Assembly (NCBI RefSeq): GCF_018137945.1
Contig: NZ_CP073089.1
Location: 3,286,001-3,350,000 of the forward strand
DNA from: Brevibacterium sp. W7.2
GTDB taxonomy: Bacteria; Actinomycetota; Actinomycetes; Actinomycetales; Brevibacteriaceae
DNA length: 64,000 nt
Direction: 5' to 3'
Part shown: piece after piece, positions 8,269-17,408 of the stretch
How positions within the stretch are numbered: the stretch's first letter is position 1
How the letters are laid out: every line of letters starts with the position of its first letter
Translations under genes and position numbers: made by a program
The notes under the pieces: generated by a model
Database searches by the model: none
What the model was told of the DNA's origin: nothing
Seen by the model: only the letters and a program-made list of their open reading frames with translations

Positions 8269-9054
8269 GAGGAGCGCGCGATCGCCGAGCGAGGCGCCCT
8301 TGAGCTTCGAGAACTCCCCGAGCAGGGCCTCGACCGTCAGCGTCTTCTTCTTCTCGGCGTCGGCTTCGTAGATGATGCGGCCCTCGTGCATCATGATGAG
8401 CCGGTTGCCGAGCGAGATCGCCTGCTCCATGTTGTGGGTGACCATGAGCGTCGTCAGCCCGTCGGCGGCGACGATCTTCTCCGTCAGCTCCGTCACGAGT
8501 GCCGCCCGCTGCGGGTCGAGGGCAGCGGTGTGCTCGTCGAGGAGGAGGATCCGCGGCTGCGTGAATCCGGCCATGAGGAGGCTGAGCGCCTGCCGCTGCC
8601 CACCGGAGAGCAGCCCGACCTTCGTCTTCAGGCGGTTCTCCAACCCGAGTTCGAGGGTCGCGAGTTCGGTCCGGAAGCGCTCCCGCCGCGCCGAGGTGGT
8701 CCCCCGCCCCAGCCCCCGGGACCGTCCGCGCTTGAGCGCGAGCGAGAGGTTCTGCTCGATCGTCAGGTCGGGTGCGGTCCCGGCCATCGGATCCTGGAAC
8801 ACGCGCCCGAGGTAGGCGGCCCGGCGATATTCGGGCTTCTTCGCCACCTCGGCGCTGTCGATCGTGATCGACCCGGAATCGATGGGCAGTCGACCGGAGA
8901 TCGTGTTGAGCAGGGTCGATTTGCCCGCCCCGTTCGACCCGATGACGGTGACGAAATCGGATTCGGCGAGGGTGAGCGAGAGGTTCTGCAGCGCTTTGCG
9001 CTCGTTGACGGTGCCGGGGAAGAAGGTCTTCGAGATCGCGTCGATCGTCAGCAT
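8263..9054 (-). CDS. ABC transporter ATP-binding protein (TrpZ-like)
   Basis: This 263-residue nucleotide-binding subunit sits on the inner face of an importer. It has Walker A GSNGAGKST (about residue 39), signature LSGGQRQALSLLM, Walker B ILLLDEHTAALDP and the switch histidine in VTHNMEQA. It starts 3 bp after the permease stop, so the two are co-translated. The three-gene set (lipoprotein, single permease, ATPase) matches the PF04392 / TrpXYZ-like importers, which are associated with aromatic amino acids in several groups. Substrate is not provable from sequence. Confidence 0.9.
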   Translation of the reverse strand: MLTIDAISKTFFPGTVNERKALQNLSLTLAESDFVTVIGSNGAGKSTLLNTISGRLPIDSGSITIDSAEVAKKPEYRRAAYLGRVFQDPMAGTAPDLTIEQNLSLALKRGRSRGLGRGTTSARRERFRTELATLELGLENRLKTKVGLLSGGQRQALSLLMAGFTQPRILLLDEHTAALDPQRAALVTELTEKIVAADGLTTLMVTHNMEQAISLGNRLIMMHEGRIIYEADAEKKKTLTVEALLGEFSKLKGASLGDRALLN

Positions 9055-9057
9055 GGC

Positions 9058-10053
9058 TCAGCCTTCCTTCACGGTCGAGGAGCGCGGACCGGCAGTCCCC
9101 GCGGAGACGCCACCCTGTGCGGCATGGACGACGGCCGGATCGTCGGTCGTGCCCTCGGGCAGCTTCGCCGGAGCCCGGTTGCCGCGCGAGCGCAGGGACG
9201 GGATCCGCTTGAGGAAGCCCCACCGCGGCAGCAGGAGCGCGACGATGACGAGGAGCGCGGTCGTGAGCTTCATGTCATCGGTGTTGAGGCCCGCGCGCAG
9301 CGCGAGGAAGATGATGATGCGGTAGATGACCGATCCGAGGATCGCGCCGAGGCTGGCCATGACGATGTTCCGGTTGCCGAAGATCGCCTGGCCGAGGATG
9401 ACCGAGGCGAGACCGACGAGGATGAGGCCGATGCCCATGCTGATGTCGGCGAACCCCTGATACTGCGCGATGAGCGCGCCGCAGAGGGCGACGAGTCCGT
9501 TCGACAGCGCGAGCGTGAGCATCGTCGTGTTGTCGGTGTTGACGCCGAGGCTGCGGATCATCTCGCGGTTGTTGCCGGTGGCCTGGATGGCGAGTCCGAG
9601 GTCGGTGGTGAGGAACCAGTCGACGAGGAACTTGAGCACGAGGACGAAGGCGATGAGGATCGCGATCGACACCCACGTCCCCAGCCACATGTTCGCCCGC
9701 AGCGGGGTGAAGACGGTGTCCTCGCGCAGCAGGGAGAGGTTGGCCTGTCCCATGATCCGCAGGTTGATCGACCACAGGCCGATCATCGTGAGGATGCCGG
9801 CGAGCAGTCCGTCGATGCCGCCCTTCGTGTGGAGGAGGCCGGTGATGAACCCGGCGATGAGGCCGGCGCCGACGGCGGCGAGCGTCGCGAGGAACGGGTT
9901 GACCCCGGCGATGATGAGGGAGGCCGCGGTGGCGCCTCCCGTGGTGAAGCTTCCGTCGACGGTGAGGTCGGGGAAGTTGAGGACCTTGAAGGTGAGGTAG
10001 ACACCCAAGGCCATGGCTGCGTAGATGAGCCCGAGCTCCAGCGCTCCGTACAT
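9058..10053 (-). CDS. ABC transporter permease (TrpY-like)
   Basis: This 331-residue integral membrane subunit has about eight to nine hydrophobic helices. It begins MYGALELGLIYAAMALGVYL and carries the LNFPDLTVDGSFTTGGA segment typical of the branched-chain-permease-like family paired with PF04392 binding proteins. A positively charged 35-residue tail (SLRSRGNRAPAKLPEG...) follows the last helix. It starts at ATG 10051-10053, 168 bp after the binding-protein gene, with a hairpin between them that would lower its expression relative to the lipoprotein. Confidence 0.9.
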   Translation of the reverse strand: MYGALELGLIYAAMALGVYLTFKVLNFPDLTVDGSFTTGGATAASLIIAGVNPFLATLAAVGAGLIAGFITGLLHTKGGIDGLLAGILTMIGLWSINLRIMGQANLSLLREDTVFTPLRANMWLGTWVSIAILIAFVLVLKFLVDWFLTTDLGLAIQATGNNREMIRSLGVNTDNTTMLTLALSNGLVALCGALIAQYQGFADISMGIGLILVGLASVILGQAIFGNRNIVMASLGAILGSVIYRIIIFLALRAGLNTDDMKLTTALLVIVALLLPRWGFLKRIPSLRSRGNRAPAKLPEGTTDDPAVVHAAQGGVSAGTAGPRSSTVKEG

Positions 10054-10180
10054 TGCTGTCCGATCAGATCGTCAGGGCATCGCCCTGGTTGCCGTGCCAC
10101 CCGGGGACTCGTCCCGGGCGCTGCGCAGGCGACTCACGCCGCCTGCGGTTGGTGAGAGGGTTGGTGGGAGGGAACACGAC

Positions 10181-10214
10181 GCGGGTCTGCGGTGAGCACT
10201 CACCGCAGACCCGC
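10181..10214. terminator. Intra-operon hairpin after the binding-protein gene
   Basis: GCGGGTCTGCGGTGAG (10181-10196) and its exact complement (10199-10214) form a perfect 16-bp inverted repeat ending 7 bp beyond the lipoprotein stop. In import operons such a hairpin usually stabilises the upstream message or terminates part of the transcripts, raising binding protein over permease. Confidence 0.75.
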
Positions 10215-10221
10215 CTCGGCG

Positions 10222-11205
10222 TCATTCGATGACTTTGTCGGCTTCGTCGATGAGGTTCTGCGGGATCTCGACGCCCTGCTTCTTCGCCGCTTCGGGGTTG
10301 ACGACGAGTTCGAGGGTCTCGCTCGTCTCGACCGGCATGTCCGCCGGCGTCGCCCCGTCCTGGAGGATCTGCAGCGCCATCGCGCCGGTCTGCTCGCCGA
10401 GCTTCGTGTAGTCGATGCCGCGGGTGATCGCCGCGCCCTGCTCGACCTGTCCGGCCTCGGAGCCGACGAGCAGCGCCTGGTTCTTCTCAGCGGCCTGGAC
10501 CATCGTCGTCACAGCCGAGACGACGTTGTTGTCGGTGGGCACGTAGTAGGCGTCGACCTTGCCGAGGGAGTCGACGGCCTGGCCGAGCTCGCTCGAGTTC
10601 GCGATCGTCGCCTCCTTGATCTCGAGCCCCATGCCCTGGGCGGCCTCCTTCGCGAGGTCGACCTGGACCTGCGAGTTGACCTCACCGGAGCTGTAGACGA
10701 TGCCGACGGTCTTCGCGTCGGGCTTGACGTCCTTGACGAGCTGCAGCTGATCGGCGACCGGGTTGAGGTCGGAGGTGCCGGTGACGTTGCCGCCGGGCGC
10801 CTCGTTCGACTGGACGAGGCCGGCCTCGACCGCGTCGGTGACGGCGGTGAAGAGGACGGGCTTGTCGGTGATAGCCTGGGCCGCGGCCTGCGCCGCCGGG
10901 GTGGCGACGGCGAGGACGAGGTCGAGGTCGGAGCTCGCGAAGTTCTGCGCGATCGACGTGGCGTTGGCCTGTTCGCCGTTGGCGTTCTGCTCGTCCCAGT
11001 CGACTTCGACTCCGGCGTCCTCGAAGGACTTCTTGAACCCGGCGGTCGCCGCGTCGAGGGCCGGGTGCTGGACGAGCTGGGAGATGCCGATGCTGTAGGA
11101 GTCCCCGCCGCCCTCACCTCCGCCGCTGTCGCCGCCGGAACATGCCGAGACCGCGGCCATCGAACCGATGGCGACGAGGGCCACGGCCAGTTGCTTGAGA
11201 CGCAT
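10222..11205 (-). CDS. ABC transporter substrate-binding lipoprotein (PF04392, TrpX-like)
   Basis: This 327-residue periplasmic-type binding protein is anchored outside the membrane. The signal peptide MRLKQLAVALVAIGSMAAVSAC ends in a lipobox with the lipidated Cys22, followed by a Gly/Asp/Ser linker. The fold segments GISQLVQHPALDAATAGFKK, ATPAAQAAAQ and VGIVYSSGEVNSQ are those of PF04392 proteins. The ATG at 11203-11205 has AGGGGAGA upstream. First gene of the importer operon. An imperfect leader hairpin lies at 11263-11288. Confidence 0.9.
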   Translation of the reverse strand: MRLKQLAVALVAIGSMAAVSACSGGDSGGGEGGGDSYSIGISQLVQHPALDAATAGFKKSFEDAGVEVDWDEQNANGEQANATSIAQNFASSDLDLVLAVATPAAQAAAQAITDKPVLFTAVTDAVEAGLVQSNEAPGGNVTGTSDLNPVADQLQLVKDVKPDAKTVGIVYSSGEVNSQVQVDLAKEAAQGMGLEIKEATIANSSELGQAVDSLGKVDAYYVPTDNNVVSAVTTMVQAAEKNQALLVGSEAGQVEQGAAITRGIDYTKLGEQTGAMALQILQDGATPADMPVETSETLELVVNPEAAKKQGVEIPQNLIDEADKVIE

Positions 11206-11262
11206 ACTTCTCCCCTTTGAAAAATATCGGCCCGGGGCTTGAAGGCTCCGGGGCGAACCGAT

Positions 11263-11288
11263 GACCGCCCCGTCGCTTCGGGGCGGTC
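11263..11288. promoter_or_regulatory. Leader hairpin upstream of the importer operon
   Basis: GACCGCCCCG (11263-11272) pairs perfectly with 11279-11288 around a 6-nt loop, 58 bp upstream of the lipoprotein start. It could be an attenuator stem or the end of an upstream unit. No T-box or leader peptide could be recognised. Confidence 0.4.
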
Positions 11289-11462
11289 GAGCATCAGTCC
11301 AACCGTTGACCGACCCCGGGTGTCCTCGGCGTCGAGGACGGGTCGGTGCTGGACGACTGTGATGCTATCAACTCTATTCGGCGCCTCTGACACCAGTAGT
11401 CGAAATCACACATCGGGAGACGTTTCGTCTGCAGATCGTTATCTGCACAGCCACGCGTCCGC

Positions 11463-13805
11463 TCAGGGGGCTACCTCCACGTCCGATCGTCCCAGGACGC
11501 GGAGCATCCACGCGAAGTCGAACGCCGTCTCCTTCCACGCGTCGTAGCGTCCCGAGGCACCGCCGTGACCGGCGGCCATCTCGGTGCGCAGCAGCGCATC
11601 GGCGCCGACCTCACGCAGCCTGGCGACCCATTTCGCGGGTTCGACGTAGAGGACCCGGGTGTCGTTGAGCGAGGTCACGGCGAGGATCTGCGGGTGGGCC
11701 GCCTCGGCGACGTTCTCATAGGGGGTGTACGAGCGCATGTACTCGTAGACCTCCGGATCGTGGAGCGGATCGCCCCACTCCTCCCATTCGATGACGGTGA
11801 GCGGGAGTTCGGGCATAAGGATCGAGGTGAGCGCGTCGACGAACGGCACGTGGGCGCTGATGCCCGCGAAGAGCTCGGGCGCCATGTTCGTCACCGCCCC
11901 CATGAGGAGCCCGCCGGCCGAGCCCCCGGTGGCGACGAGCCGCTCCGGGGTCGTCCAGCCCTCGGCGATGAGGTGGCGGGCGACGGCGATGAAGTCGGTG
12001 AATGTGTTCGTCTTCACCGTGGTCTTGCCCTCGTCGTACCAGTGGCGGCCCATCTCGCCGCCGCCGCGCACGTGCGCGATCGCGTACACGACGCCGCGGT
12101 CGAGGAGGGAGAGCCGGGCGACGGAGAAGTACGGGTCGACGCTGATCTCGTACGAGCCGTAGCCGTAGAGGACGAGCGGGGCCGGGGCGCCGAGGCGGCC
12201 GTCGGGTCCGACATCGACGAGGTCGGTGCGGTAGACGAGGGAGACGGGGATCTCGGTGCCGTCATCGGCCCGCGCCCAGACGAGGGATTCGCCGTACTGG
12301 GCCAGGTCGACGCTGCCGAGCACGGGCTGGCGCTTGAGGACGGTGTCGGCTCCGGTGGCGATGTCGTGCTGGAAGACGACGGCGGGCGTCGACATCGACG
12401 TGAACGTCAGGCGGATCGCCGGCTGTTCGAACTCGGGGTTCGGCCCGAGGCCGAGCGTGCCGGTCTCCCGGTCGAAGGGCAGCTCCTCGAGCGGACCGAA
12501 CGGAGTGCTCGGCGCCCCGGTGAGGGGGACGATGCCGACCCGGGCGAAGCCGCCTCGGCGATAGCTGATGACGATGTACCCGACGAAGGCGTCGACCTCC
12601 TCGATGCGCAGGCCGTCGACGTCGACGAGGACGCGGCGGCCGGTCGTCGTCGGGTCGAGGCTCGTGCCGGCGGGGGCGTCGGCGGCGTCGGCGGTCTCCG
12701 TGGCGTCGCCGGTCGGGTTCGCGGCGGGCACGTCGATGATGTCGAAGTCGGCGCGGTCGCGGTTGTGGGTGATGAGGAAGCGGTCCTCGTGGTCGATGAC
12801 GGCGTGTTCGACGGAGTACTCGACGCCGTCGACGCGGGGCCACACCTCGGCCGGGGCCGCCTCGAGGTCGCTCGTCCGCAGCGTCCAGTAGCCGGTCGTC
12901 GTCTTCGACCCGGTGACGATGAAGAGGAAGCGCCCGGAGCGGGAGAAGCCGGCGCCGACGAAGAAGCGCTCGTCGGGTTCGTGGAAGATGCAGACGTCGT
13001 CGGCGGCATCGGAGCCCACCGCGTGGCGCCACACCTTCTCCGGGCGCCACGCGTCGTCGACGGTGGTGTAGAAGACGAAGCGGCCGGTCGGGTCGATCGA
13101 GGCCCCGGCGAAGGTGTTCTCGATGACATCCGGCAGGTCTTCGCCCGTGGCGAGGTCGCGGATGCGCAGAACGTAGCGCTCGTCGCCGGCGGTGTCGACG
13201 CCGTAGAGGAGGCGGGCACCGTCATCGGTGAGCGAGAACGTCCCGAGCGAGAAGAAGTCCGAGCCCTGCGCCGCCTCGTTCGAGTCGAAGATGACCTCCT
13301 CGCCGGGCAGCGGTGCGTCCCCGACCTCCGGCGGCGTCCAGTCCTGCGAGTCGGCGATCGGCACGCGCACGTGGATGCCGTAGTCGAGTCCGGCCCGGGT
13401 CCGCGTGAAGTACCAGTACCCGCCGCGGCGGGTCGGCACCGACATGTCGGTCTCCTTGATGCGGGTCCTGATCTCGGTGAAGATCGCCTCCCGCAGCCCG
13501 GCGATGTCGGCCGTCTGCGCCTCGGTCCACGCGTTCTCCGCTTCGAGGTGGGCGATGACCTCGGGAGATTCCTTGTCTCGCAGCCATTCGTAGTCGTCGA
13601 CGAAGGTGTGCCCGTGATGGGTGCGCTCGTGCGGGACCTTCTTCGCCACCGGCGCCGAGGCGGGGGCGGGGGCCGGGGTGCCCGCGTCGGCCGCGGTCGG
13701 GGTTCCTGCGTCGGGGGTCGCGTCGCCCGGTGCGGGAGTCACGGCGTCGGGGGCGGCCGCCTCGGCGGGGGTCGGATCGGGGTGCGGGGAATCGGAAGAC
13801 GTCAT
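11463..13805 (-). CDS. ptrB: S9A-family prolyl oligopeptidase (oligopeptidase B)
   Basis: This 780-residue cytosolic serine peptidase cleaves short peptides after basic residues. An N-terminal Pro/Ala/Thr-rich tail (about 50 residues) precedes the conserved start VPHERTHHGHTFVDDYEWLRDKESPEV. A seven-bladed propeller region follows, then the catalytic domain with nucleophile motif GGSAGGLLMG and the C-terminal histidine segment AAGHGGASGRYDAW. Length matches oligopeptidase B (about 700) plus the tail. The low-complexity tail could include an upstream mis-start, but MTSSD is the only good start seen. Single-gene unit. Confidence 0.92.
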   Translation of the reverse strand: MTSSDSPHPDPTPAEAAAPDAVTPAPGDATPDAGTPTAADAGTPAPAPASAPVAKKVPHERTHHGHTFVDDYEWLRDKESPEVIAHLEAENAWTEAQTADIAGLREAIFTEIRTRIKETDMSVPTRRGGYWYFTRTRAGLDYGIHVRVPIADSQDWTPPEVGDAPLPGEEVIFDSNEAAQGSDFFSLGTFSLTDDGARLLYGVDTAGDERYVLRIRDLATGEDLPDVIENTFAGASIDPTGRFVFYTTVDDAWRPEKVWRHAVGSDAADDVCIFHEPDERFFVGAGFSRSGRFLFIVTGSKTTTGYWTLRTSDLEAAPAEVWPRVDGVEYSVEHAVIDHEDRFLITHNRDRADFDIIDVPAANPTGDATETADAADAPAGTSLDPTTTGRRVLVDVDGLRIEEVDAFVGYIVISYRRGGFARVGIVPLTGAPSTPFGPLEELPFDRETGTLGLGPNPEFEQPAIRLTFTSMSTPAVVFQHDIATGADTVLKRQPVLGSVDLAQYGESLVWARADDGTEIPVSLVYRTDLVDVGPDGRLGAPAPLVLYGYGSYEISVDPYFSVARLSLLDRGVVYAIAHVRGGGEMGRHWYDEGKTTVKTNTFTDFIAVARHLIAEGWTTPERLVATGGSAGGLLMGAVTNMAPELFAGISAHVPFVDALTSILMPELPLTVIEWEEWGDPLHDPEVYEYMRSYTPYENVAEAAHPQILAVTSLNDTRVLYVEPAKWVARLREVGADALLRTEMAAGHGGASGRYDAWKETAFDFAWMLRVLGRSDVEVAP

Positions 13806-13950
13806 GTGCCCACCCTAGCCACCCGCGCAAGGGGTCCCAACACGAGGGACCGCCGACCCCGGCACACCGCAGCACACCCCAGCACACTCCACGGTGAGCA
13901 GAATGCGCAGAAGGCGCAGAACGCGGCAAACGGGTTTATTGCACTCAACC

Positions 13951-13979
13951 TCGGACGGTGACCCACGCCACACTAGACT
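13951..13979 (+). promoter_or_regulatory. Candidate promoter of tctCBA
   Basis: TAGACT (13974-13979) fits the actinobacterial TANNNT -10. A weak -35, TCGGAC (13951-13956), sits 17 bp upstream. The start codon follows about 65 bp downstream with AGAAGGGA in between. Confidence 0.4.
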
Positions 13980-14043
13980 GAGGATTACGTACGTCTTCGC
14001 AGGTGAAGGCGTTCTTCGACGATGAAGAAGGGACATCTGCTCA

Positions 14044-15126
14044 ATGATGATGCAGTCATCCGGCAGCGCAGGGCCGCCCGGCGGCCCCGACTCCGGCACC
14101 GCCCCCGATTCCGGGGACCCACACAGATCCGGCGGCGTCTCCCGTCGCCTGTTCGGCAAGGTCGCCTACGGCGTCATCGCCGTCGCGGCGATCGGCACGG
14201 CGACCGGCTATTCGATCCGCTCCGCCTCGGCGACCGGGGACCTCTCCTCGAATCTCACGCTCATCGCCCCGGCCGGCGCCGGCGGCGGCTGGGACGGATT
14301 CGCCCGCGAGACGCAGCAGGCGATGCGGGCGACCCGCACGGCGAACAACGCGCAGGTCGTCAACATCCCCGGCGCGGGCGGGACCATCGGTCTCGGCAAG
14401 TTCTCGACGATGCACGGACGCGCGGACACGATCCTCGCCACAGGCACCGCGATGGTCGGCGGAATCGCCCTCAACGACTCCCCCGTCGGCTTCGACGACA
14501 CGACGCTGCTCGCCCGCGTCGCCGAGGACTACGACGTCCTCATCGCCGCCGCCGACTCCCCGTATGACACGCTCGAGGACGTCATGACCGCATGGCAGAA
14601 GGACCCCGAAGGCTTCGTGTGGACGGGCGGTTCGGCCGGTTCGGTCGACCATCTCACGATCGCCCAGCTCGCACAGCTCGGCGGGATCCCCGGCTCGTCG
14701 ATCACCTACATCCCGAAGTCCGGCGGCGGCGAGTCGATCCAGACCCTGCTCTCGGGCACCACCGACTTCGCCTCGACCGGGTTCAACGAGGTCTCCGACC
14801 AGATCGAGGCCGGGCGCGTCAAGGCGATCGGCATCGCCGCCCCCGAACGCCTTCCGGGCTTCGAGGACATCCCGACGATGAGCGAGCAGGGCTTCGAGGT
14901 CACCCTGACGAACTGGCGCGGCTGGCTCGGCGCCCCCGGCATCACCGCCGACGAGACCGCGGAGCTCGTCGGCATGCTCGAGGCGACCCGCAACAGCGCC
15001 GAATGGAAGGACGCCCTGACCCGCAACCAGTGGACGGACGTCTGGCTGACCGGCCAGGCGTTCGCCGACTTCATCGTCGAAGACACCAAGCGCATCGAAG
15101 CGCTCCTTGAGGAGTTGGGACTGTGA
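14044..15126 (+). CDS. tctC: Tripartite tricarboxylate transporter, substrate-binding protein
   Basis: This 360-residue TctC/Bug-type exported receptor binds di- or tricarboxylates and delivers them to TctAB. The N-terminus has a Tat-like signal: SRRLFGK at about residues 37-43, then a hydrophobic stretch GVIAVAAIGTATGYSI. Family motifs are APAGAGGGWDGFAR, NIPGAGGTIGLGKF and the C-terminal FIVEDTKRIEALL. Three ATGs in a row (14044, 14047, 14050) make the exact start uncertain. Its stop overlaps the GTG of tctB. Confidence 0.93.
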   Translation: MMMQSSGSAGPPGGPDSGTAPDSGDPHRSGGVSRRLFGKVAYGVIAVAAIGTATGYSIRSASATGDLSSNLTLIAPAGAGGGWDGFARETQQAMRATRTANNAQVVNIPGAGGTIGLGKFSTMHGRADTILATGTAMVGGIALNDSPVGFDDTTLLARVAEDYDVLIAAADSPYDTLEDVMTAWQKDPEGFVWTGGSAGSVDHLTIAQLAQLGGIPGSSITYIPKSGGGESIQTLLSGTTDFASTGFNEVSDQIEAGRVKAIGIAAPERLPGFEDIPTMSEQGFEVTLTNWRGWLGAPGITADETAELVGMLEATRNSAEWKDALTRNQWTDVWLTGQAFADFIVEDTKRIEALLEELGL

Positions 15127-15800
15127 GCACGACAACGGACACACCCGCACGGACCCGGACGGGCCACCTCGGCGAGGGGACCTGGTGGCACGGCCGCTCG
15201 GGTCTGCTCGTCCCGCTCATCCTCGGTGCGTTCTCGACGTACCTGCTCATCGGGATCCTCACAATGGAGGTCGCCGAGGACTCCGATCCGCCCGGCCCGC
15301 AGTTCTTCCCGATGATCATCATGGTCCTCGGGTACGTGATCACGGTCCTCCTCGTCCTCGCGATCATCCGCAATCCCGAACCCGTCGACGCTGACACGGC
15401 CGCCCCCGCCGAGGCGAGGGAGGAGAAGGCGTTCTCCACCCCGGTGACCTCGGCCGTCGCCGCCTCCCGGCTCTCCCCGCACGAGGAGGACGAGCCGAGC
15501 GCGGATCGTCGGGCCCTCGCCGAGGCGCGCGCTGAGGATGCCAGGCACCGGACCCATTCCGATTTCACCTCCCTGGCCTGGGCGATCGGCGGCTTCGCCG
15601 CGTTCGCAGCGATCCTCGAGTTCGCCGGCTGGATCATCGCCGCAGCCCTCCTCTTCTGGTGCGTGGCCCGGGCGATGGGGTCGCGGAAGCCGCTGTTCGA
15701 TCTCACGCTCGCGCTGACGTTCTCCTCGCTCGTCTACCTCGCGTTCGCGGTCCTCCTCGGACTCAACCTGCCTTCGGGCCTGCTCGGAGGGGGTCTCTGA
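15123..15800 (+). CDS. tctB: Tripartite tricarboxylate transporter, small membrane subunit
   Basis: This 225-residue TctB subunit has four predicted helices: two at the N-terminal half (LLVPLILGAFSTYLLIGIL and FFPMIIMVLGYVITVLLVLAII) and two at the C-terminal half. A charged cytoplasmic loop of about 70 residues (Glu/Ala/Arg-rich) lies between them and is longer than in many homologues. Starts with GTG in the GTGA overlap with tctC; tctA follows one base after its stop. Confidence 0.9.
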   Translation: MSTTTDTPARTRTGHLGEGTWWHGRSGLLVPLILGAFSTYLLIGILTMEVAEDSDPPGPQFFPMIIMVLGYVITVLLVLAIIRNPEPVDADTAAPAEAREEKAFSTPVTSAVAASRLSPHEEDEPSADRRALAEARAEDARHRTHSDFTSLAWAIGGFAAFAAILEFAGWIIAAALLFWCVARAMGSRKPLFDLTLALTFSSLVYLAFAVLLGLNLPSGLLGGGL

Positions 15801-15801
15801 C

Positions 15802-17331
15802 ATGGATGCTCTCGCCTCACTCTTCGAAGGCTTCTCCCACGCCCTCACCCCGATCAACCTGCTCTGGGTGCTCATCGGCTGCTTCCTCGGCACCGCGGTC
15901 GGCGTGCTGCCGGGCCTCGGTTCGTCGATGGCGGTCGCCCTGCTGCTGCCGATGACGTTCGCGCTCGACCCGACGGGGGCGTTCATCATGTTCGCCGGCG
16001 TCTACTTCGGCGGTCTCTTCGGCGACTCGACGATGGCGATCCTCATGAACACCCCGGGCCAGGCCTCGGCGATCGCCTCGACGTTCGAAGGCCACAAGAT
16101 GGCCCGAGCCGGCAGGGCCCCGCAGGCGCTCGCGACGGCGGCGATCGGGGCGTTCATCGGCGGGTTCGTCTCGTGCTTCCTCGTCGTCTTCATCGGGCCC
16201 CTGCTCGCGGACCTCTCGGCGAACTTCGGTCCCGCCGAGTTCTTCGCGCTCGCACTCTTCGCCTTCGTCGCGACCTCCTCGGTCGTCGCCGACTCCGTGC
16301 TCAAGGGGCTCATGGCGCTCATCCTCGGCATCGGGATCTCGGTCATCGGGATCGACTCGGTCTCGGGCACCGAGCGGTTCACGTTCGGGGTGCCCGAGCT
16401 CTTCGACGGCGTCTCGCTCGTCACGGTCACCGTCGGCATGCTCGCCCTCGGCGAGGTCTTCTTCATCGCCTCCCGGATCCGGCGGCAGGCCAGCGACAAC
16501 ACGATCAACGCCTCGGGGCGCCCATTCCTCTCCGGGCGGGAGTTCCGGGAGGCGCTGCCGGCGTGGCTGCGCGGCACGGCGATCGGCCTGCCCTTCGGCG
16601 TCGTCCCCGTCGGCGGTGCCGACGTGCCGACGTTCATGGCCTACGGGCTCGAGCGCAAGCTCGACTCCCGCCGGAAGGACCCGCAGTTCGGCAAGGGCGC
16701 GATCCGCGGCCTCGCCGCCCCCGAGGCCGCCGGCAGTGCGACGACGGGCATCGCGATGGGCGCGCTCTTCGCGCTCGGACTGCCGATCTCGGCGACCGCG
16801 GCGATCATGCTCGCCGCCTTCCGCCAGTACGGCCTCCAGCCGGGACCGCTGCTCTTCGACCGGGCCCCGGAGCTCGTGTGGGCGCTCATCGCGAGCTTCT
16901 TCATCGCAATGATCGTCCTCCTCATCATCAACCTGCCGTTCGCCCCGCTGTGGGCGAAGCTGCTGACGATCCCCGAGCCCTACCTCTACGGCGGCATCGC
17001 GGTCTTCTGCGGCCTCGGCATCTATGCGACCTCGGCGTCGACATTCGAGCTCTTCGTCCTCCTCGGGATCGCGATCATCAGCTTCGTCCTCAAGCGCTAC
17101 GGGGTGCCCCTGGCGCCGCTGATGATCGGCATGGTGCTCGGCCCGCTCGCCGAGACGAACCTCCGCGACGCGCTGCTCGCCTCGGGCAACGACCTCTCGG
17201 TCCTCGTCTCCTCGCCGATCGCCATCGTCCTCTACATCATCCTCATCGCCGCCCTCGTCTACACGGGCACCGGCCGGGTGCTCGCCCGCCGGCGGCAGCG
17301 GGCGAAGGCCGAGGCCCTCGCCGGTCGCTGA
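15802..17331 (+). CDS. tctA: Tripartite tricarboxylate transporter, large membrane subunit
   Basis: This 509-residue TctA permease has the expected length and about 11-12 helices. The conserved motif GVLPGLGSSMAVALLLP is near the N-terminus, followed by YFGGLFGDSTMAILMNTPGQ and, past the middle, the mirror segment AAPEAAGSATTGIAMG. Together with tctC and tctB this is a complete tripartite uptake system for citrate-like acids. No two-component TctDE pair is adjacent, so its regulation is unclear. The operon ends at a perfect 19-bp hairpin. Confidence 0.94.
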   Translation: MDALASLFEGFSHALTPINLLWVLIGCFLGTAVGVLPGLGSSMAVALLLPMTFALDPTGAFIMFAGVYFGGLFGDSTMAILMNTPGQASAIASTFEGHKMARAGRAPQALATAAIGAFIGGFVSCFLVVFIGPLLADLSANFGPAEFFALALFAFVATSSVVADSVLKGLMALILGIGISVIGIDSVSGTERFTFGVPELFDGVSLVTVTVGMLALGEVFFIASRIRRQASDNTINASGRPFLSGREFREALPAWLRGTAIGLPFGVVPVGGADVPTFMAYGLERKLDSRRKDPQFGKGAIRGLAAPEAAGSATTGIAMGALFALGLPISATAAIMLAAFRQYGLQPGPLLFDRAPELVWALIASFFIAMIVLLIINLPFAPLWAKLLTIPEPYLYGGIAVFCGLGIYATSASTFELFVLLGIAIISFVLKRYGVPLAPLMIGMVLGPLAETNLRDALLASGNDLSVLVSSPIAIVLYIILIAALVYTGTGRVLARRRQRAKAEALAGR

Positions 17332-17353
17332 CCCCGGGGGATGTGAGGCACCG

Positions 17354-17401
17354 AAGCGCCGAGGTGGGGCGGACGACCAGGCCCGCCCCACCTCGGCGCT
17401 T
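17354..17401. terminator. Bidirectional terminator between tctA and the MFS gene
   Basis: Arms 17354-17372 and 17383-17401 are perfectly complementary over 19 bp with a 10-nt loop, between convergent genes. Each arm carries a copy of the GCCGAGGTGG 10-mer that recurs through the window. Confidence 0.85.
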
Positions 17402-17408
17402 CTGAGTG

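Noticed and set aside
11206-11400. T-box or trp-type attenuator ahead of the importer operon
   Set aside because: TrpXYZ-like importers are T-box controlled in some Firmicutes, but no T-box sequence, specifier loop or Trp-rich leader peptide could be found; only a simple hairpin is present.
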